NCBI RefSeq assembly: GCF_000285595.1
Contig: NZ_HE611065.1
Coordinates: forward strand, 17,034 to 71,677
Length of the DNA: 54,644 bases
Reading direction: 5' to 3'
Source of the DNA: Kurthia senegalensis
GTDB lineage: Bacteria > Bacillota > Bacilli > Bacillales_A > Planococcaceae
Shown: piece after piece, positions 17,021-25,442 of the stretch
How positions within the stretch are numbered: the stretch's first letter is position 1
Layout of the letters: every line of letters begins with the position of its first letter
Made by a program: the position numbers and the translations under genes
The notes under the pieces: generated by a model
The model's input: only the letters and a program-made list of their open reading frames with translations
Databases searched by the model: none
Told to the model about the DNA's origin: nothing

Positions 17021-18247
17021 CTACTTTCTATGATCATCTAAAAAATCTTTTGAAAAACTTGTCGGTGATTCAAAATTAGATGTGTGATTTGCCATACCTC
17101 TCACGATAATTTGTTCGCCGTACTTTTCTCTTAATTCATTCATAATCGTCATGACTGGCTCGTCTTTTATATGTTCTTTAAACGTAAAAAGATCTAACTG
17201 TTCCATTCGTGTTTGACGGTTTTCTACGTGGCTAATACTAATGCCGACTAATCGTAGTGCTTCCCCGTTCCAATGTTTTCTTGCAAGTTCTTTTGCCTCT
17301 CTTGCAATATCATTTTGTTTATATAACGCATTCGTAAATGATTTACTACGCGTAATTTGTTTCCAATCCGCTGTTCTTAGTTGCAAAGATAAGGTCGTCC
17401 CTGCTAAAAATTTAGATTGCAGACGACTCGCTACTTTTGAAGCAAGAGATGAAATCGTTTCTTCTAATTTACGGAGTGAGACGATGTTTTCAGCAAGCGT
17501 CGTCGAGTTTCCGACCGATTTCGTGTCAAAAACAGATTCTGGATCAACAGCTCGGCGGTCAATACCATTCGCTCTTTCAAATAATCGAACACCGTTTTTT
17601 CCGAATTCTTTTTTCAACATCGCTTCGTCACATGTGGCTAAATCACCAATCGTTTGAATATGCAACGTCTTTAATTTTTGTGCCGTACTTTTACCAATTC
17701 CGTGCATATCAATCACAGGTAACTGCCACAAAACATGTGGTACTTCTCTTTTTCTAAGCACCGTAATACCGAGTGGCTTCTTCATATCAGAAGCTGTTTT
17801 CGCTAAAAATTTATTAGGGGCAATGCCAATCGAACAAGGAAGGTCTAATTCTTTTTGTAGTCGCTGTTGAATCACCGCTGCAAGACGAATGGCTTCTTTT
17901 CCATTCACAAGATCGCTAACATCCATATATCCTTCATCAATAGAAACCGGTTCTACGAGTGGTGTATACGAGCGAAGTATATCAAACATTTTTTTAGAAG
18001 CTTCACGATATCGCTCAAAATTAGGTTTCAAAACAATTAGTTGCGGACACATTTTTACCGCTTCTGTCACACGCATCGTCGTATAAATACCGAGTGCTCT
18101 CGCTTCATACGAACACGTAACAATGACGCCGCGTCGCTCTTTCGGGTCACCACCTACAGCGACAGGTTTCCCTTTTAGCCGTGGATTTAGTGACTGTTCA
18201 ACAGATGCATAAAAACAATTCATATCAATATGGAATAAAATAGACAA
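17021..18247 (-). CDS. dinB: DNA polymerase IV (Y-family, translesion)
   Basis: A full-length Y-family polymerase of about 408 residues. The first catalytic aspartate lies in FHIDMNCFYASVEQ, the SIDEGYMDV motif supplies the other two acidic residues, and the helix-hairpin-helix DMHGIGKSTAQKL is in the thumb. The little-finger domain follows. The C-terminus lacks an obvious beta-clamp motif, though QLDLF at about 362-366 could serve. GGAGGG abuts an ATG at 18253 with no spacing, whereas a TTG at 18247 lies six bases after it, so I place the start there; the two differ by two residues. Homologous to B. subtilis YqjH. Confidence 0.92.
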   Translation of the reverse strand: MSILFHIDMNCFYASVEQSLNPRLKGKPVAVGGDPKERRGVIVTCSYEARALGIYTTMRVTEAVKMCPQLIVLKPNFERYREASKKMFDILRSYTPLVEPVSIDEGYMDVSDLVNGKEAIRLAAVIQQRLQKELDLPCSIGIAPNKFLAKTASDMKKPLGITVLRKREVPHVLWQLPVIDMHGIGKSTAQKLKTLHIQTIGDLATCDEAMLKKEFGKNGVRLFERANGIDRRAVDPESVFDTKSVGNSTTLAENIVSLRKLEETISSLASKVASRLQSKFLAGTTLSLQLRTADWKQITRSKSFTNALYKQNDIAREAKELARKHWNGEALRLVGISISHVENRQTRMEQLDLFTFKEHIKDEPVMTIMNELREKYGEQIIVRGMANHTSNFESPTSFSKDFLDDHRK

Positions 18248-18274
18248 CTTCATCCCTCCGAACTTTTGTTCTCT

Positions 18275-19111
18275 TTATAGTATACGCAATTCTGTCTGTT
18301 TTTGAAATTGCTTTGGCGTCATTCCATACATTTCCTTAAATTTTTGAATGAAATAACTAACGCTAGAAAACCCTACTTCTAATGAAATCTTCGTTACACT
18401 TTGGTCCGTATATTGCAACATTTCACGACTTTTTTCCAGACGATATTTAATGACATATTGCATCGGCGCGACATTTAATTGCTTTTGAAAAAATCGAACA
18501 GCCTCCCCTTCACTTAAATATAAGCAATCGGCAATTTGACGCAATGTAATTTTTTCTTTGAAGTGATGATGTATATAAACGAGTGCTTTTTTAAATCGAT
18601 CGTCACGTGGCATTCGTTGCTCATTTTTTTGTAAATTGCCGCGCAATAAAAAGGGACAAATCTTCATTAAATAAATCGCTATTTGAATCGGATCTTCTTC
18701 TTTTAAACATCGTTCCACATACGCAGACATTGCTTCATCTAATAATTGGTACGCATGATTGGAAAGCATTGGCTCCATCATCGTATAAATCGGTTTCGGC
18801 AATAAATCTGGATGGACGTTCCAACAATGATACGTCGCCCCCTCATCTACCGCATGCACTTCATGAATAATCCCGCTATTGATCCAAATACCTTGTCCTT
18901 CTTCTAAATAAAGACGTTGTCCGTTCACGATGAGTAATGCCGTTCCTTTACTCATCAATTGAAACTGCCAATCTTCATGCCAATGAAGTGGGATGTACGT
19001 CGCGACGTTTTGTTTAATAACCGTTTCATAGACGACGGATGGAAAATTCGGATTTGGATACGTAATTTGCTCCTGCCCTAATTCATTAATTGCAATTTCT
19101 TTGATTTGCAT
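18275..19111 (-). CDS. AraC-family transcriptional regulator with cupin sensor domain
   Basis: About 278 residues. The N-terminal half is a cupin (IPLHWHEDWQFQLMSKGTALLIVNGQRLYLEEGQGIWI), the usual small-ligand sensor. The C-terminal 100 residues contain two helix-turn-helix units (ITLRQIADCLYLSEGEAVRFF and VTKISLEVGFSSVSYFIQKFKEMYGMTPKQF), the AraC/XylS DNA-binding domain. The ATG at 19111 follows GAGGTG and is preferred over one at 19141. It is divergent from an EamA transporter gene across 100 bases, so it probably regulates that exporter. The ligand is unknown. Confidence 0.88.
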   Translation of the reverse strand: MQIKEIAINELGQEQITYPNPNFPSVVYETVIKQNVATYIPLHWHEDWQFQLMSKGTALLIVNGQRLYLEEGQGIWINSGIIHEVHAVDEGATYHCWNVHPDLLPKPIYTMMEPMLSNHAYQLLDEAMSAYVERCLKEEDPIQIAIYLMKICPFLLRGNLQKNEQRMPRDDRFKKALVYIHHHFKEKITLRQIADCLYLSEGEAVRFFQKQLNVAPMQYVIKYRLEKSREMLQYTDQSVTKISLEVGFSSVSYFIQKFKEMYGMTPKQFQKQTELRIL

Positions 19112-19211
19112 GACACACCTCAATATTATTATATTTTTCACACAAAAATCGGTATTTTTATTCGTCTTCTTTTATTATATTGTATATATCTTGATAAAAA
19201 AGGAGTTTTTT

Positions 19212-20114
19212 ATGAAAAACCAACGAATTATAGGCATTTTACTCGCGCTCATCGGTGGGAGCTTATGGGGATTAAATGGGACGGTTTCCCAATATTTGTT
19301 TCAACATCAAGGAATCGATGTAAATTGGTTCGTAACAGCTCGCCTTATTGGTGCAGGTATTATTTTATTAGCTATTCAATGCATACGGAAAAAACCGATT
19401 TTTACCGTATGGAAAAATGCAAAATTTAGATGGCAATTACTTTTATTTAGTATCGTCGGCATGCTCGGTGTGCAATATTCGTATATGGCCTCTATTTCTT
19501 ACGGTAATTCAGCCGTCGCTACGTTGCTACAATATTTAGCACCTATTTTTATCGTGTTCTATTTAATTATGACGAAACAACAACCCTTTTTAAAATTAGA
19601 TGCACTCCTAATTATCGCAACATTATTCGGAAGCTGGCTGCTCTTAACAGATGGTCAAATTGGTTCTTTTTCCGTTTCTACGTCTGCCATCATTTGGGGG
19701 ATTATTTCCGCATTAACGCTCGCTTTTTATACGTTATATGCGAAAACATTGCTCGCACATTTTTCTGCGCTCGTCGTCATCGGTTGGGCGATGTTAATTG
19801 CGGGTCTTGTTATGAATTTTATTCATCCAATATGGACTGTCGAGTCTTCTCTTTTTAATATAAATACAAACATAGCTTTATTCTTTACGATTTTCTTTGG
19901 AACCGCCATCGCTTTTTGGTTTTTCTTTCAAAGTGTCGGCTATTTATCTGCGAAAGAAACCGTTCTTCTCGGTACTGTTGAACCATTGATGGCCATTTTG
20001 AGTAGTGTTATTTGGTTAGCATTACCTTTTTCTTGGATTCAAGCTATCGGAGCTGCTTTTATTTTAGGTGTTGTCCTCATCATTTCATTAATTCCGAAAA
20101 AAACGACGCTTTAG
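19212..20114 (+). CDS. EamA/DMT-family membrane transporter
   Basis: A 300-residue protein with about ten hydrophobic segments arranged as two EamA repeats (the first starting IIGILLALIGGSLWGLNGTVSQYLF, the second AIIWGIISALTLAFYTLYAKTLLAH). This is the drug/metabolite transporter superfamily, usually exporting amino acids or other small metabolites; the substrate is unknown. The ATG at 19212 follows AAAGGAG by about eight bases; an in-frame codon at 19101 lies inside the divergent gene and is unlikely. The neighbouring AraC regulator suggests ligand-induced expression. Confidence 0.88.
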   Translation: MKNQRIIGILLALIGGSLWGLNGTVSQYLFQHQGIDVNWFVTARLIGAGIILLAIQCIRKKPIFTVWKNAKFRWQLLLFSIVGMLGVQYSYMASISYGNSAVATLLQYLAPIFIVFYLIMTKQQPFLKLDALLIIATLFGSWLLLTDGQIGSFSVSTSAIIWGIISALTLAFYTLYAKTLLAHFSALVVIGWAMLIAGLVMNFIHPIWTVESSLFNINTNIALFFTIFFGTAIAFWFFFQSVGYLSAKETVLLGTVEPLMAILSSVIWLALPFSWIQAIGAAFILGVVLIISLIPKKTTL

Positions 20115-20173
20115 ACTGTTATTTCTGAAGGAATTCGCTATACTTGTATAGAATCACCTTTAGGAGGGCTATT

Positions 20174-21052
20174 ATGAAAAAAATTGCGTTAATTTTGTTC
20201 GCAATCGTACTCGCCCTTGTTGTGTTTAATGTCTATTCCATCAATTCTGAAGAAACGGTCGAAATAAAAAAACCGACAACTGAAACGATTGATGTTTCTG
20301 CAGACCACGTAACAAAAGGAAACTTACTACTCATTAATAAAGATCACAAAGTAAACGAGGAAGCTTTACCGAATGACTTATTAACACTTGCGGACCATCC
20401 AAAAGAAGTAGTCGATTTCCAACTTGCAGATTCTTCAATTCAAATTTCAAAAAAAATGCTACAAGCTTTCCAACTCATGGTGCAAGATGCGAAAAATGAT
20501 GGCGTTTCTAACTTCATCATTAATAGTAGTTATCGCTCTACTGAGCAACAAGCAAAACTGTTTAAATCCAAAGGTGAAAAATATGCACTTCCTGCTGGAA
20601 GTAGTGAACATAACTTAGGTATGTCGATGGATATCGGTTCTACCCTTGGCTTAATGGAAAATGCAAAAGAAGGTAAATGGCTTGCGAAAAATGCAGTGAA
20701 ATATGGTTTCATTTTACGCTATCCGAGTGATAAAACAGCCATCACCGGAATTCAATATGAAGCATGGCACTTCCGTTATGTCGGTATCCCACATAGTTAT
20801 ATTATGAAAAAACACGACTGGGTATTAGAAGAATACTTAGCGTATTTAAAAACACATGATAAGCTAACAGAAACGGTGCGTGGGATTGACTATACTGTGG
20901 CCTATCATAAAGTGAATAAAACTAGTAAAACGGCGATTCAAATCCCTCTAAATCAAACGTATTTACTATCCGGGGATAATGACGAAGGTGTCATCGTCAC
21001 TTACTGGGCAAAACAACAACAAGACGATCAAGATTCTAAAAAAACAAAATAA
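20174..21052 (+). CDS. VanY-type D-alanyl-D-alanine carboxypeptidase (peptidase M15B), membrane anchored
   Basis: A 292-residue protein. Residues 4-20 are an uncleaved or cleaved signal segment (IALILFAIVLALVVFNV), so the enzyme acts outside the membrane on peptidoglycan peptides. The zinc ligands H146 and D153 (SSEHNLGMSMDIG) and H199 with base E196 (YEAWHFRYVG), plus SSYRSTEQQ, are those of VanY/VanX-like metallopeptidases. The C-terminal 60 residues are an extra domain of unknown role. A TAGGAGGG ribosome site fixes the ATG. No van regulatory genes are nearby, so this is a housekeeping wall-trimming enzyme rather than a resistance gene. Confidence 0.9.
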   Translation: MKKIALILFAIVLALVVFNVYSINSEETVEIKKPTTETIDVSADHVTKGNLLLINKDHKVNEEALPNDLLTLADHPKEVVDFQLADSSIQISKKMLQAFQLMVQDAKNDGVSNFIINSSYRSTEQQAKLFKSKGEKYALPAGSSEHNLGMSMDIGSTLGLMENAKEGKWLAKNAVKYGFILRYPSDKTAITGIQYEAWHFRYVGIPHSYIMKKHDWVLEEYLAYLKTHDKLTETVRGIDYTVAYHKVNKTSKTAIQIPLNQTYLLSGDNDEGVIVTYWAKQQQDDQDSKKTK

Positions 21053-21083
21053 AAAGACTGATGAGCACAACGGTTCATCTTTC

Positions 21084-21119
21084 AAAAAAGGCACCTTTTG
21101 AATAAAGAGGTGCCTTTTT
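21084..21119 (+). terminator. Rho-independent terminator after the carboxypeptidase gene
   Basis: Stem AGGCACCT/AGGTGCCT (21089-21096 with 21108-21115), extended by weaker pairs, followed by TTTTT. It lies about 35 bases after the stop. Confidence 0.75.
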
Positions 21120-21190
21120 CTATGAGAGCGAATAGCTATCTCATCGTGCTCATTCACTCAATTTGTATTTTCTCACCTACTCATAAAACA

Positions 21191-21230
21191 AATAAGCAGC
21201 AAGCTCTATCACCAGAACTTGCTGCTTATT
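21191..21230 (-). terminator. Terminator-like hairpin of cheW
   Basis: A perfect 13-base stem (21191-21203 with 21218-21230) with a 14-base loop, 18 bases after the cheW stop on the minus strand. The following tail is T-rich but interrupted. Confidence 0.6.
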
Positions 21231-21248
21231 ACGATATAGTATGAAAGA

Positions 21249-21710
21249 TTACTCTTTTAATTTTGTTACGTACGCTTTAATTTCTTTAATTCCCTCTAAC
21301 GTATCACAAAGAATTTCTGGCGCAATGATCGTAATCATTCGATTTTCAAGGTTTGCTACCGCTTTGAAATATTGTGTTTTTGCATAGTTCACTAACCCAA
21401 TTTGTTTCAATGCATCTTCTTCAATGTCCAAAATTTCCTTCGCTTCATTTACGCGAAGTGCAAAGAGAAAATTCGGAACTTGAATCATGATTAATCGCGC
21501 CTCATCTTCTGTCGTTTGATGAAGTAAAATTTGTTCTAAATCAATGACAGGAACAAGTTCTCCGCGATTTTTTGTCATTCCTAACATGTAGCTTGGTAAA
21601 TGCGGAACTCGATTAATACGGTCCATTTTTTCAATTGATACAATGTGATCTACAGAAATCGCATATTCCTCTTGTCCACATCGAAACACGACTACTTTTT
21701 CATTTGCCAT
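21249..21710 (-). CDS. cheW: CheW-domain chemotaxis coupling protein
   Basis: A single CheW domain of 153 residues (VVVFRCGQEEYAISVDHIVSIEKMDRINRVPHLPSYMLGMTKNRGELVPVIDL). It couples chemoreceptors to the CheA kinase at the cell pole. The NRGELVPVIDL strand is diagnostic. It is a solitary gene, far from a che operon, and could be a CheV-like or accessory coupling protein. It has no receiver domain, so it is CheW rather than CheV. The presence of CheW implies a motile ancestor or host. It sits 35 bases after yqjE and has a hairpin downstream. Confidence 0.88.
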   Translation of the reverse strand: MANEKVVVFRCGQEEYAISVDHIVSIEKMDRINRVPHLPSYMLGMTKNRGELVPVIDLEQILLHQTTEDEARLIMIQVPNFLFALRVNEAKEILDIEEDALKQIGLVNYAKTQYFKAVANLENRMITIIAPEILCDTLEGIKEIKAYVTKLKE

Positions 21711-21744
21711 CCTTCATCCTCCGTTACAGTCCAACTACAATTAT

Positions 21745-22863
21745 TTAGTGATTCGCTGACACTTGAACGATTGCCACTAATAAATCAGCTAATTTTTCAA
21801 GCTCTTCTACTGGAATACGTTCTTTCGTCGTATGAATATGTTCATAACCAACTGCTAAGTTCACCGTCGGAATACCGTATCCTGCAATCACATTCGCATC
21901 ACTACCGCCACCTGATTGTGCTAGTTTTGGTTCGCGACCGATTAATGTAGCGGCTTGTTGTGCGATTTGAACAACTTGATCGTCCTCTGTAAAGCGGAAA
22001 CCTGGGTACATACGTTTTACTTCAACAATTGCTTCCCCGCCCATTTCAGCTGCTGCTTCTTCGAAAGCGGCTTTCATATGAGCTGCTTGGGCTTCTACTT
22101 TCGCTTCATCTAGTGAGCGACATTCTGCTAATATAGTCACTTCATCACATACGATGTTCGTTGCTTTACCGCCTTCAAATCGACCGATGTTAGCAGTCGT
22201 TTCTTCATCAAGACGACCTAATTTCATGCGAGCAATCGCTTTTGCTGCCATTGTAATCGCTGAAATCCCTTTTTCAGGTTCAACACCGGCATGAGCCGTT
22301 TTCCCTTTTAACGTAGCGAAGATTTTTGTTTGATAAGGTGCTGCAACAACAATTTCACCAATTTTACCGTCTGAATCGACCGCAAAACCATATTTTGCAA
22401 ATACTTTATCGTGTTCTAAATATTTAGCACCTTCAAGGCCTGATTCTTCACCTGCAGTAATGACATATTGAATGTCACCGTGCGCAATGTTTTCTTCTTT
22501 TAAACGAAGTGCTAATTCAAGTAAAGCGGCAAGGCCTGCTTTATCATCTGCACCTAAAATCGTCGTACCATCTGAATAAATATAGCCGTCTTCTTTAATA
22601 ATCGGTTTAATGCCGACACCTGGAACGACTGTATCCATATGAGAAGTGAAATAAATAGGTGTAACGCCTTCTTTATTCCCTTTTAATGTTGCAATAATAT
22701 TCCCTGATGCGTGACCATTTTTACTACTTGCGTCATCTACATACACGTCAAAACCTAATTTTTCCAATAATTCTTGAAGTACAGGTGAAATTTTTTCCTC
22801 GTGGTATGTTTCAGAATCAATTTGCACTAATTCTAAAAATTGTTTTACAATTCGACTAGTCAA
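21745..22863 (-). CDS. M20 family peptidase, PepT-like (YqjE)
   Basis: A 372-residue zinc aminopeptidase-fold protein. The di-metal ligands lie in YFTSHMDTVVPG, ILGADDKAGLAALLE, TAGEESGLEGAKYLE and VGYEHIHTTKE. HAGVEPEKGISAI marks the start of the dimerisation domain. It resembles peptidase T (tripeptidase) and is the orthologue of B. subtilis YqjE, which lies beside yqjD in the same order. The start is a TTG at 22863 with AAAGGAAG about eight bases upstream. A palindrome 41 bases upstream of the start may be an operator. The natural substrate is not proven. Confidence 0.88.
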   Translation of the reverse strand: MTSRIVKQFLELVQIDSETYHEEKISPVLQELLEKLGFDVYVDDASSKNGHASGNIIATLKGNKEGVTPIYFTSHMDTVVPGVGIKPIIKEDGYIYSDGTTILGADDKAGLAALLELALRLKEENIAHGDIQYVITAGEESGLEGAKYLEHDKVFAKYGFAVDSDGKIGEIVVAAPYQTKIFATLKGKTAHAGVEPEKGISAITMAAKAIARMKLGRLDEETTANIGRFEGGKATNIVCDEVTILAECRSLDEAKVEAQAAHMKAAFEEAAAEMGGEAIVEVKRMYPGFRFTEDDQVVQIAQQAATLIGREPKLAQSGGGSDANVIAGYGIPTVNLAVGYEHIHTTKERIPVEELEKLADLLVAIVQVSANH

Positions 22864-22903
22864 TTAAAAGACTTCCTTTCAAAATTCCTATGGTTTAAAT
22901 AAA

Positions 22904-22932
22904 GACGTAAAATACGTCGAAATACACTTATA
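22904..22932 (-). promoter_or_regulatory. Putative yqjE promoter -10 with palindromic operator
   Basis: On the minus strand an extended -10 (TG-A-TATAAG) covers 22927-22932. Just downstream is the perfect palindrome GACGTA-AAA-TACGTC at 22904-22918, in a position where a repressor would block initiation. Confidence 0.3.
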
Positions 22933-22974
22933 TCATATCATACTTACGTAGGAATATTCGCACCTCACGTACGT

Positions 22975-24114
22975 TTATTTATGAAGTTCAATCGCCTCTT
23001 TAATAATTTTTGAGCATTTTAACATGCCACCATTTTGTTTTGCTTTTTCTACTTTATACGTCGCAGCAAGCGTCGTTAAAAAGTGTGCCACTTTAGAAGA
23101 ATCTTGCTCTTCTGTAATTTGATGATTGAAACAATATTCGTCAAAAAATAAATTGAAGAAACGTTGGTTCGCTGTATAAATAACGGGCTCCGTTGCCTCA
23201 TATAACGCATCGTTTTTCTGATGTATAAACTGCATCATACCGAGCACAGTTGCCTTATCTCCTTCGTACAATGAAACGTAGCTACGTAAACTTTCGCTAA
23301 TCGCCTTTTGCAAAGCGATGATACGCACATTTTGCATAACTTGGATTACTTTCGGATCTGGCACTAAAATATAGTGCAAGGCGAAAATCTCGAATATTTC
23401 ATGTTGAACGATGTAACGGTTCGCATCTAATAAATCATAAACGAAACGATGCGTAAAATTCGTTTTAAAAGCAAATTGTTCTAAGTATCGTCGAACGTCC
23501 CCTTCAATATCCTCACTAATTTGTTGAAGTTCTTGTGCATACAAAAACAATTCCACGGTCGGATATTGCTGGCGCTCAATGGAAATATATTGTGGCAACA
23601 TTTCAATCATTTCTTGAATGTAGCGCAATGCATTTTGACCAATTTCTTTTTCATGAAAGAAATATGTTCGTTTATTGCCTTCAAGCGTTTGTTCAATCGA
23701 CATAAAATCTTGTTCCATCACCAAGCCAATCGTTGGCAATATGTGACTCGATACTTCTTCGAATACGAGCGATAAATCCGAATGTTTAAACGGACATTGT
23801 GAATCATTTAAATGTTTATAATAAAACAAAACGACGGATTGAAAAAACGCAAATGTATTTCCGAGTGGTACTTTCGTAAATTGACCAAAGAAATCAAGTG
23901 CCTTCGTATTCGCCATACGTATATCCTCTAATTGTTCTTCGTGTAATTCATTATAAAAGTGCATCGTTTCAATTAAATCAATGTATGGACGGTCAATCTC
24001 AATTTCAATAAATTGGTGGTTTACTTCTACGGCAACTGCATCCCCCTGATTGTCAAAACGTTCTTCTGTTTGAGACTGTTCAGGTAAATGTCCTTGCTTA
24101 CTCCAAAATCCCAT
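22975..24114 (-). CDS. Conserved-looking hypothetical protein, 379 residues
   Basis: I do not recognise this protein. It has no signal peptide or membrane segment and appears mostly alpha-helical, with many aromatic residues (FFQSVVLFYYKHLND, FFNLFFDEYCFNH). An acidic N-terminal stretch (EERFDNQGDAVAVEVNHQFIEIEIDRPYIDLIETMHFYNELHEEQLEDI) is followed by helices. The C-terminus ends NGGMLKCSKIIKEAIELHK. It has a strong GGGAGGG ribosome site and intact codon structure, so it is a real gene. It lies between dsdA and yqjE on the same strand, about 70 and 110 bases from them. Confidence 0.65.
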   Translation of the reverse strand: MGFWSKQGHLPEQSQTEERFDNQGDAVAVEVNHQFIEIEIDRPYIDLIETMHFYNELHEEQLEDIRMANTKALDFFGQFTKVPLGNTFAFFQSVVLFYYKHLNDSQCPFKHSDLSLVFEEVSSHILPTIGLVMEQDFMSIEQTLEGNKRTYFFHEKEIGQNALRYIQEMIEMLPQYISIERQQYPTVELFLYAQELQQISEDIEGDVRRYLEQFAFKTNFTHRFVYDLLDANRYIVQHEIFEIFALHYILVPDPKVIQVMQNVRIIALQKAISESLRSYVSLYEGDKATVLGMMQFIHQKNDALYEATEPVIYTANQRFFNLFFDEYCFNHQITEEQDSSKVAHFLTTLAATYKVEKAKQNGGMLKCSKIIKEAIELHK

Positions 24115-24185
24115 TTATTTCCCTCCCATTTCTAGAAAAATGACATCATTTTCTTTATTATACAAAATTATATGCTCTCTGCCTC

Positions 24186-25376
24186 TTACTTATCGGCTAA
24201 ATAGTTCTTTTTTTCACTATCCGGTACTAATCCCCCACCTGTTGCCCATACTAAATGTGTGCCATTTGGCCATTTTTCTTTCCCTCGTTGTAAAGCACTG
24301 AAACCAGCTACTGCAGAAGGTTCTAAAAAGAGTTGTCGCTTCGCATGCAGCTCTTTCACCCACATCATCAATTCATCATCGCTCACTGTCGCAAAAACAT
24401 CTACGAGTGGCTCAATGATACGACCGACGAATTGAGACGCCCTACCGACCGCTAAACCGTCTGCTACCGTTCGATTCGTCAAGCCAATGTCGGCTACTTC
24501 GATTTGATCGTATTGACGCGAAACGATTCCTAGAAACATACACGGGGAATCGATTGGTTCAACGATGACGCATTTCACCGCTTCCCCAAAACATTTTTTC
24601 AAGCCATAAATAACGCCACCAGGTCCACCGCCAACACCACAAGGTATGTAGACGACTAACGGATTTATCACCGTCGGTCGTTTAGGAAGTTGTCCGACAA
24701 GCCTCCTCGCTGCGACCGCATATCCGCTAAATAACCACTTTGAATTTTCATCATCAATGAAATATGACGTTGCTGTCGCACGAGCTTCTTCACGTCCTTG
24801 TGCTACTGCCTTACTATAGTCTCCTACATGTTCGATGACCGTTACACCATGTTTTTTTAGCAACTGCTTTTTCCATACTTTTGCATCGTGGGACATGTGG
24901 ACGACGACTTGGAAGCCTAATGCGGCACCAATGACGCCAATTGATAAGCCTAAATTACCAGTAGAACCAACGACAATCGTATACTCTCCGAAAAGTTCCT
25001 TCCAAAATGGTTGATGAAATGCTTCATAGTTTGTCACATGCGTAAATTCTGGTTGCTGCTTTGCAATCATTTCTGCAATGACAAGCACTTCATAAATACC
25101 TCCTCTTGCTTTAATCGAACCGCTAATCGGCAGTTGATCATCTCGTTTAATATAGACGTGATTCGGTTCATAAAATGTAATCGGTGATTCGATTAATCCA
25201 TCCAGCTCCTTCGTACGCTCAAATACTTTCGCAATGTACGGTGCAAAGCGTTTCAGCCTTTCTTCTGCCTCATCAATAAGCTGTTCATCAAATCGAAATG
25301 TTTTTGGCACTTGTTCCACATACGGACTTTCAAAAAACAGTTTTTTTCGCATTTTTAACATTTCTACAATCTGCAT
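24186..25376 (-). CDS. dsdA: D-serine ammonia-lyase
   Basis: A PLP enzyme of about 396 residues that converts D-serine to pyruvate and ammonia. The PLP lysine is in PISGSIKARGGIYEV, the phosphate-binding loop is IPCGVGGGPGGVIYG, and VGSTGNLGLSIGVIGAALGF is the fold-type II asparagine loop. It ends with LVWATGGGLVP. The ATG at 25376 follows AGGAGGAG by five bases and is preferred over an in-frame upstream codon. A strong terminator lies only about 17 bases upstream of that start, so the gene is either read through from the carboxyltransferase operon or attenuated. B. subtilis has the orthologue yqjR in the same area. Confidence 0.93.
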   Translation of the reverse strand: MQIVEMLKMRKKLFFESPYVEQVPKTFRFDEQLIDEAEERLKRFAPYIAKVFERTKELDGLIESPITFYEPNHVYIKRDDQLPISGSIKARGGIYEVLVIAEMIAKQQPEFTHVTNYEAFHQPFWKELFGEYTIVVGSTGNLGLSIGVIGAALGFQVVVHMSHDAKVWKKQLLKKHGVTVIEHVGDYSKAVAQGREEARATATSYFIDDENSKWLFSGYAVAARRLVGQLPKRPTVINPLVVYIPCGVGGGPGGVIYGLKKCFGEAVKCVIVEPIDSPCMFLGIVSRQYDQIEVADIGLTNRTVADGLAVGRASQFVGRIIEPLVDVFATVSDDELMMWVKELHAKRQLFLEPSAVAGFSALQRGKEKWPNGTHLVWATGGGLVPDSEKKNYLADK

Positions 25377-25392
25377 GTTCTCTCCTCCTAGT

Positions 25393-25427
25393 AAAAAAGA
25401 CGGCAAAAGGAAATTCCTTTTGCCGTC
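25393..25427 (-). terminator. Strong terminator between the carboxyltransferase gene and dsdA
   Basis: A perfect 12-base stem GACGGCAAAAGG/CCTTTTGCCGTC (25399-25410 with 25416-25427), followed on the minus strand by TTTTTT. It lies 16 bases after one stop and about 17 bases before the dsdA start codon. Confidence 0.85.
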
Positions 25428-25442
25428 CGGTAGTTTGAAAAC

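Noticed and set aside
20174-21052. VanY as a vancomycin-resistance gene
   Set aside because: There are no vanH/A/X or VanRS genes nearby; stand-alone VanY-like carboxypeptidases are ordinary in Bacillales.
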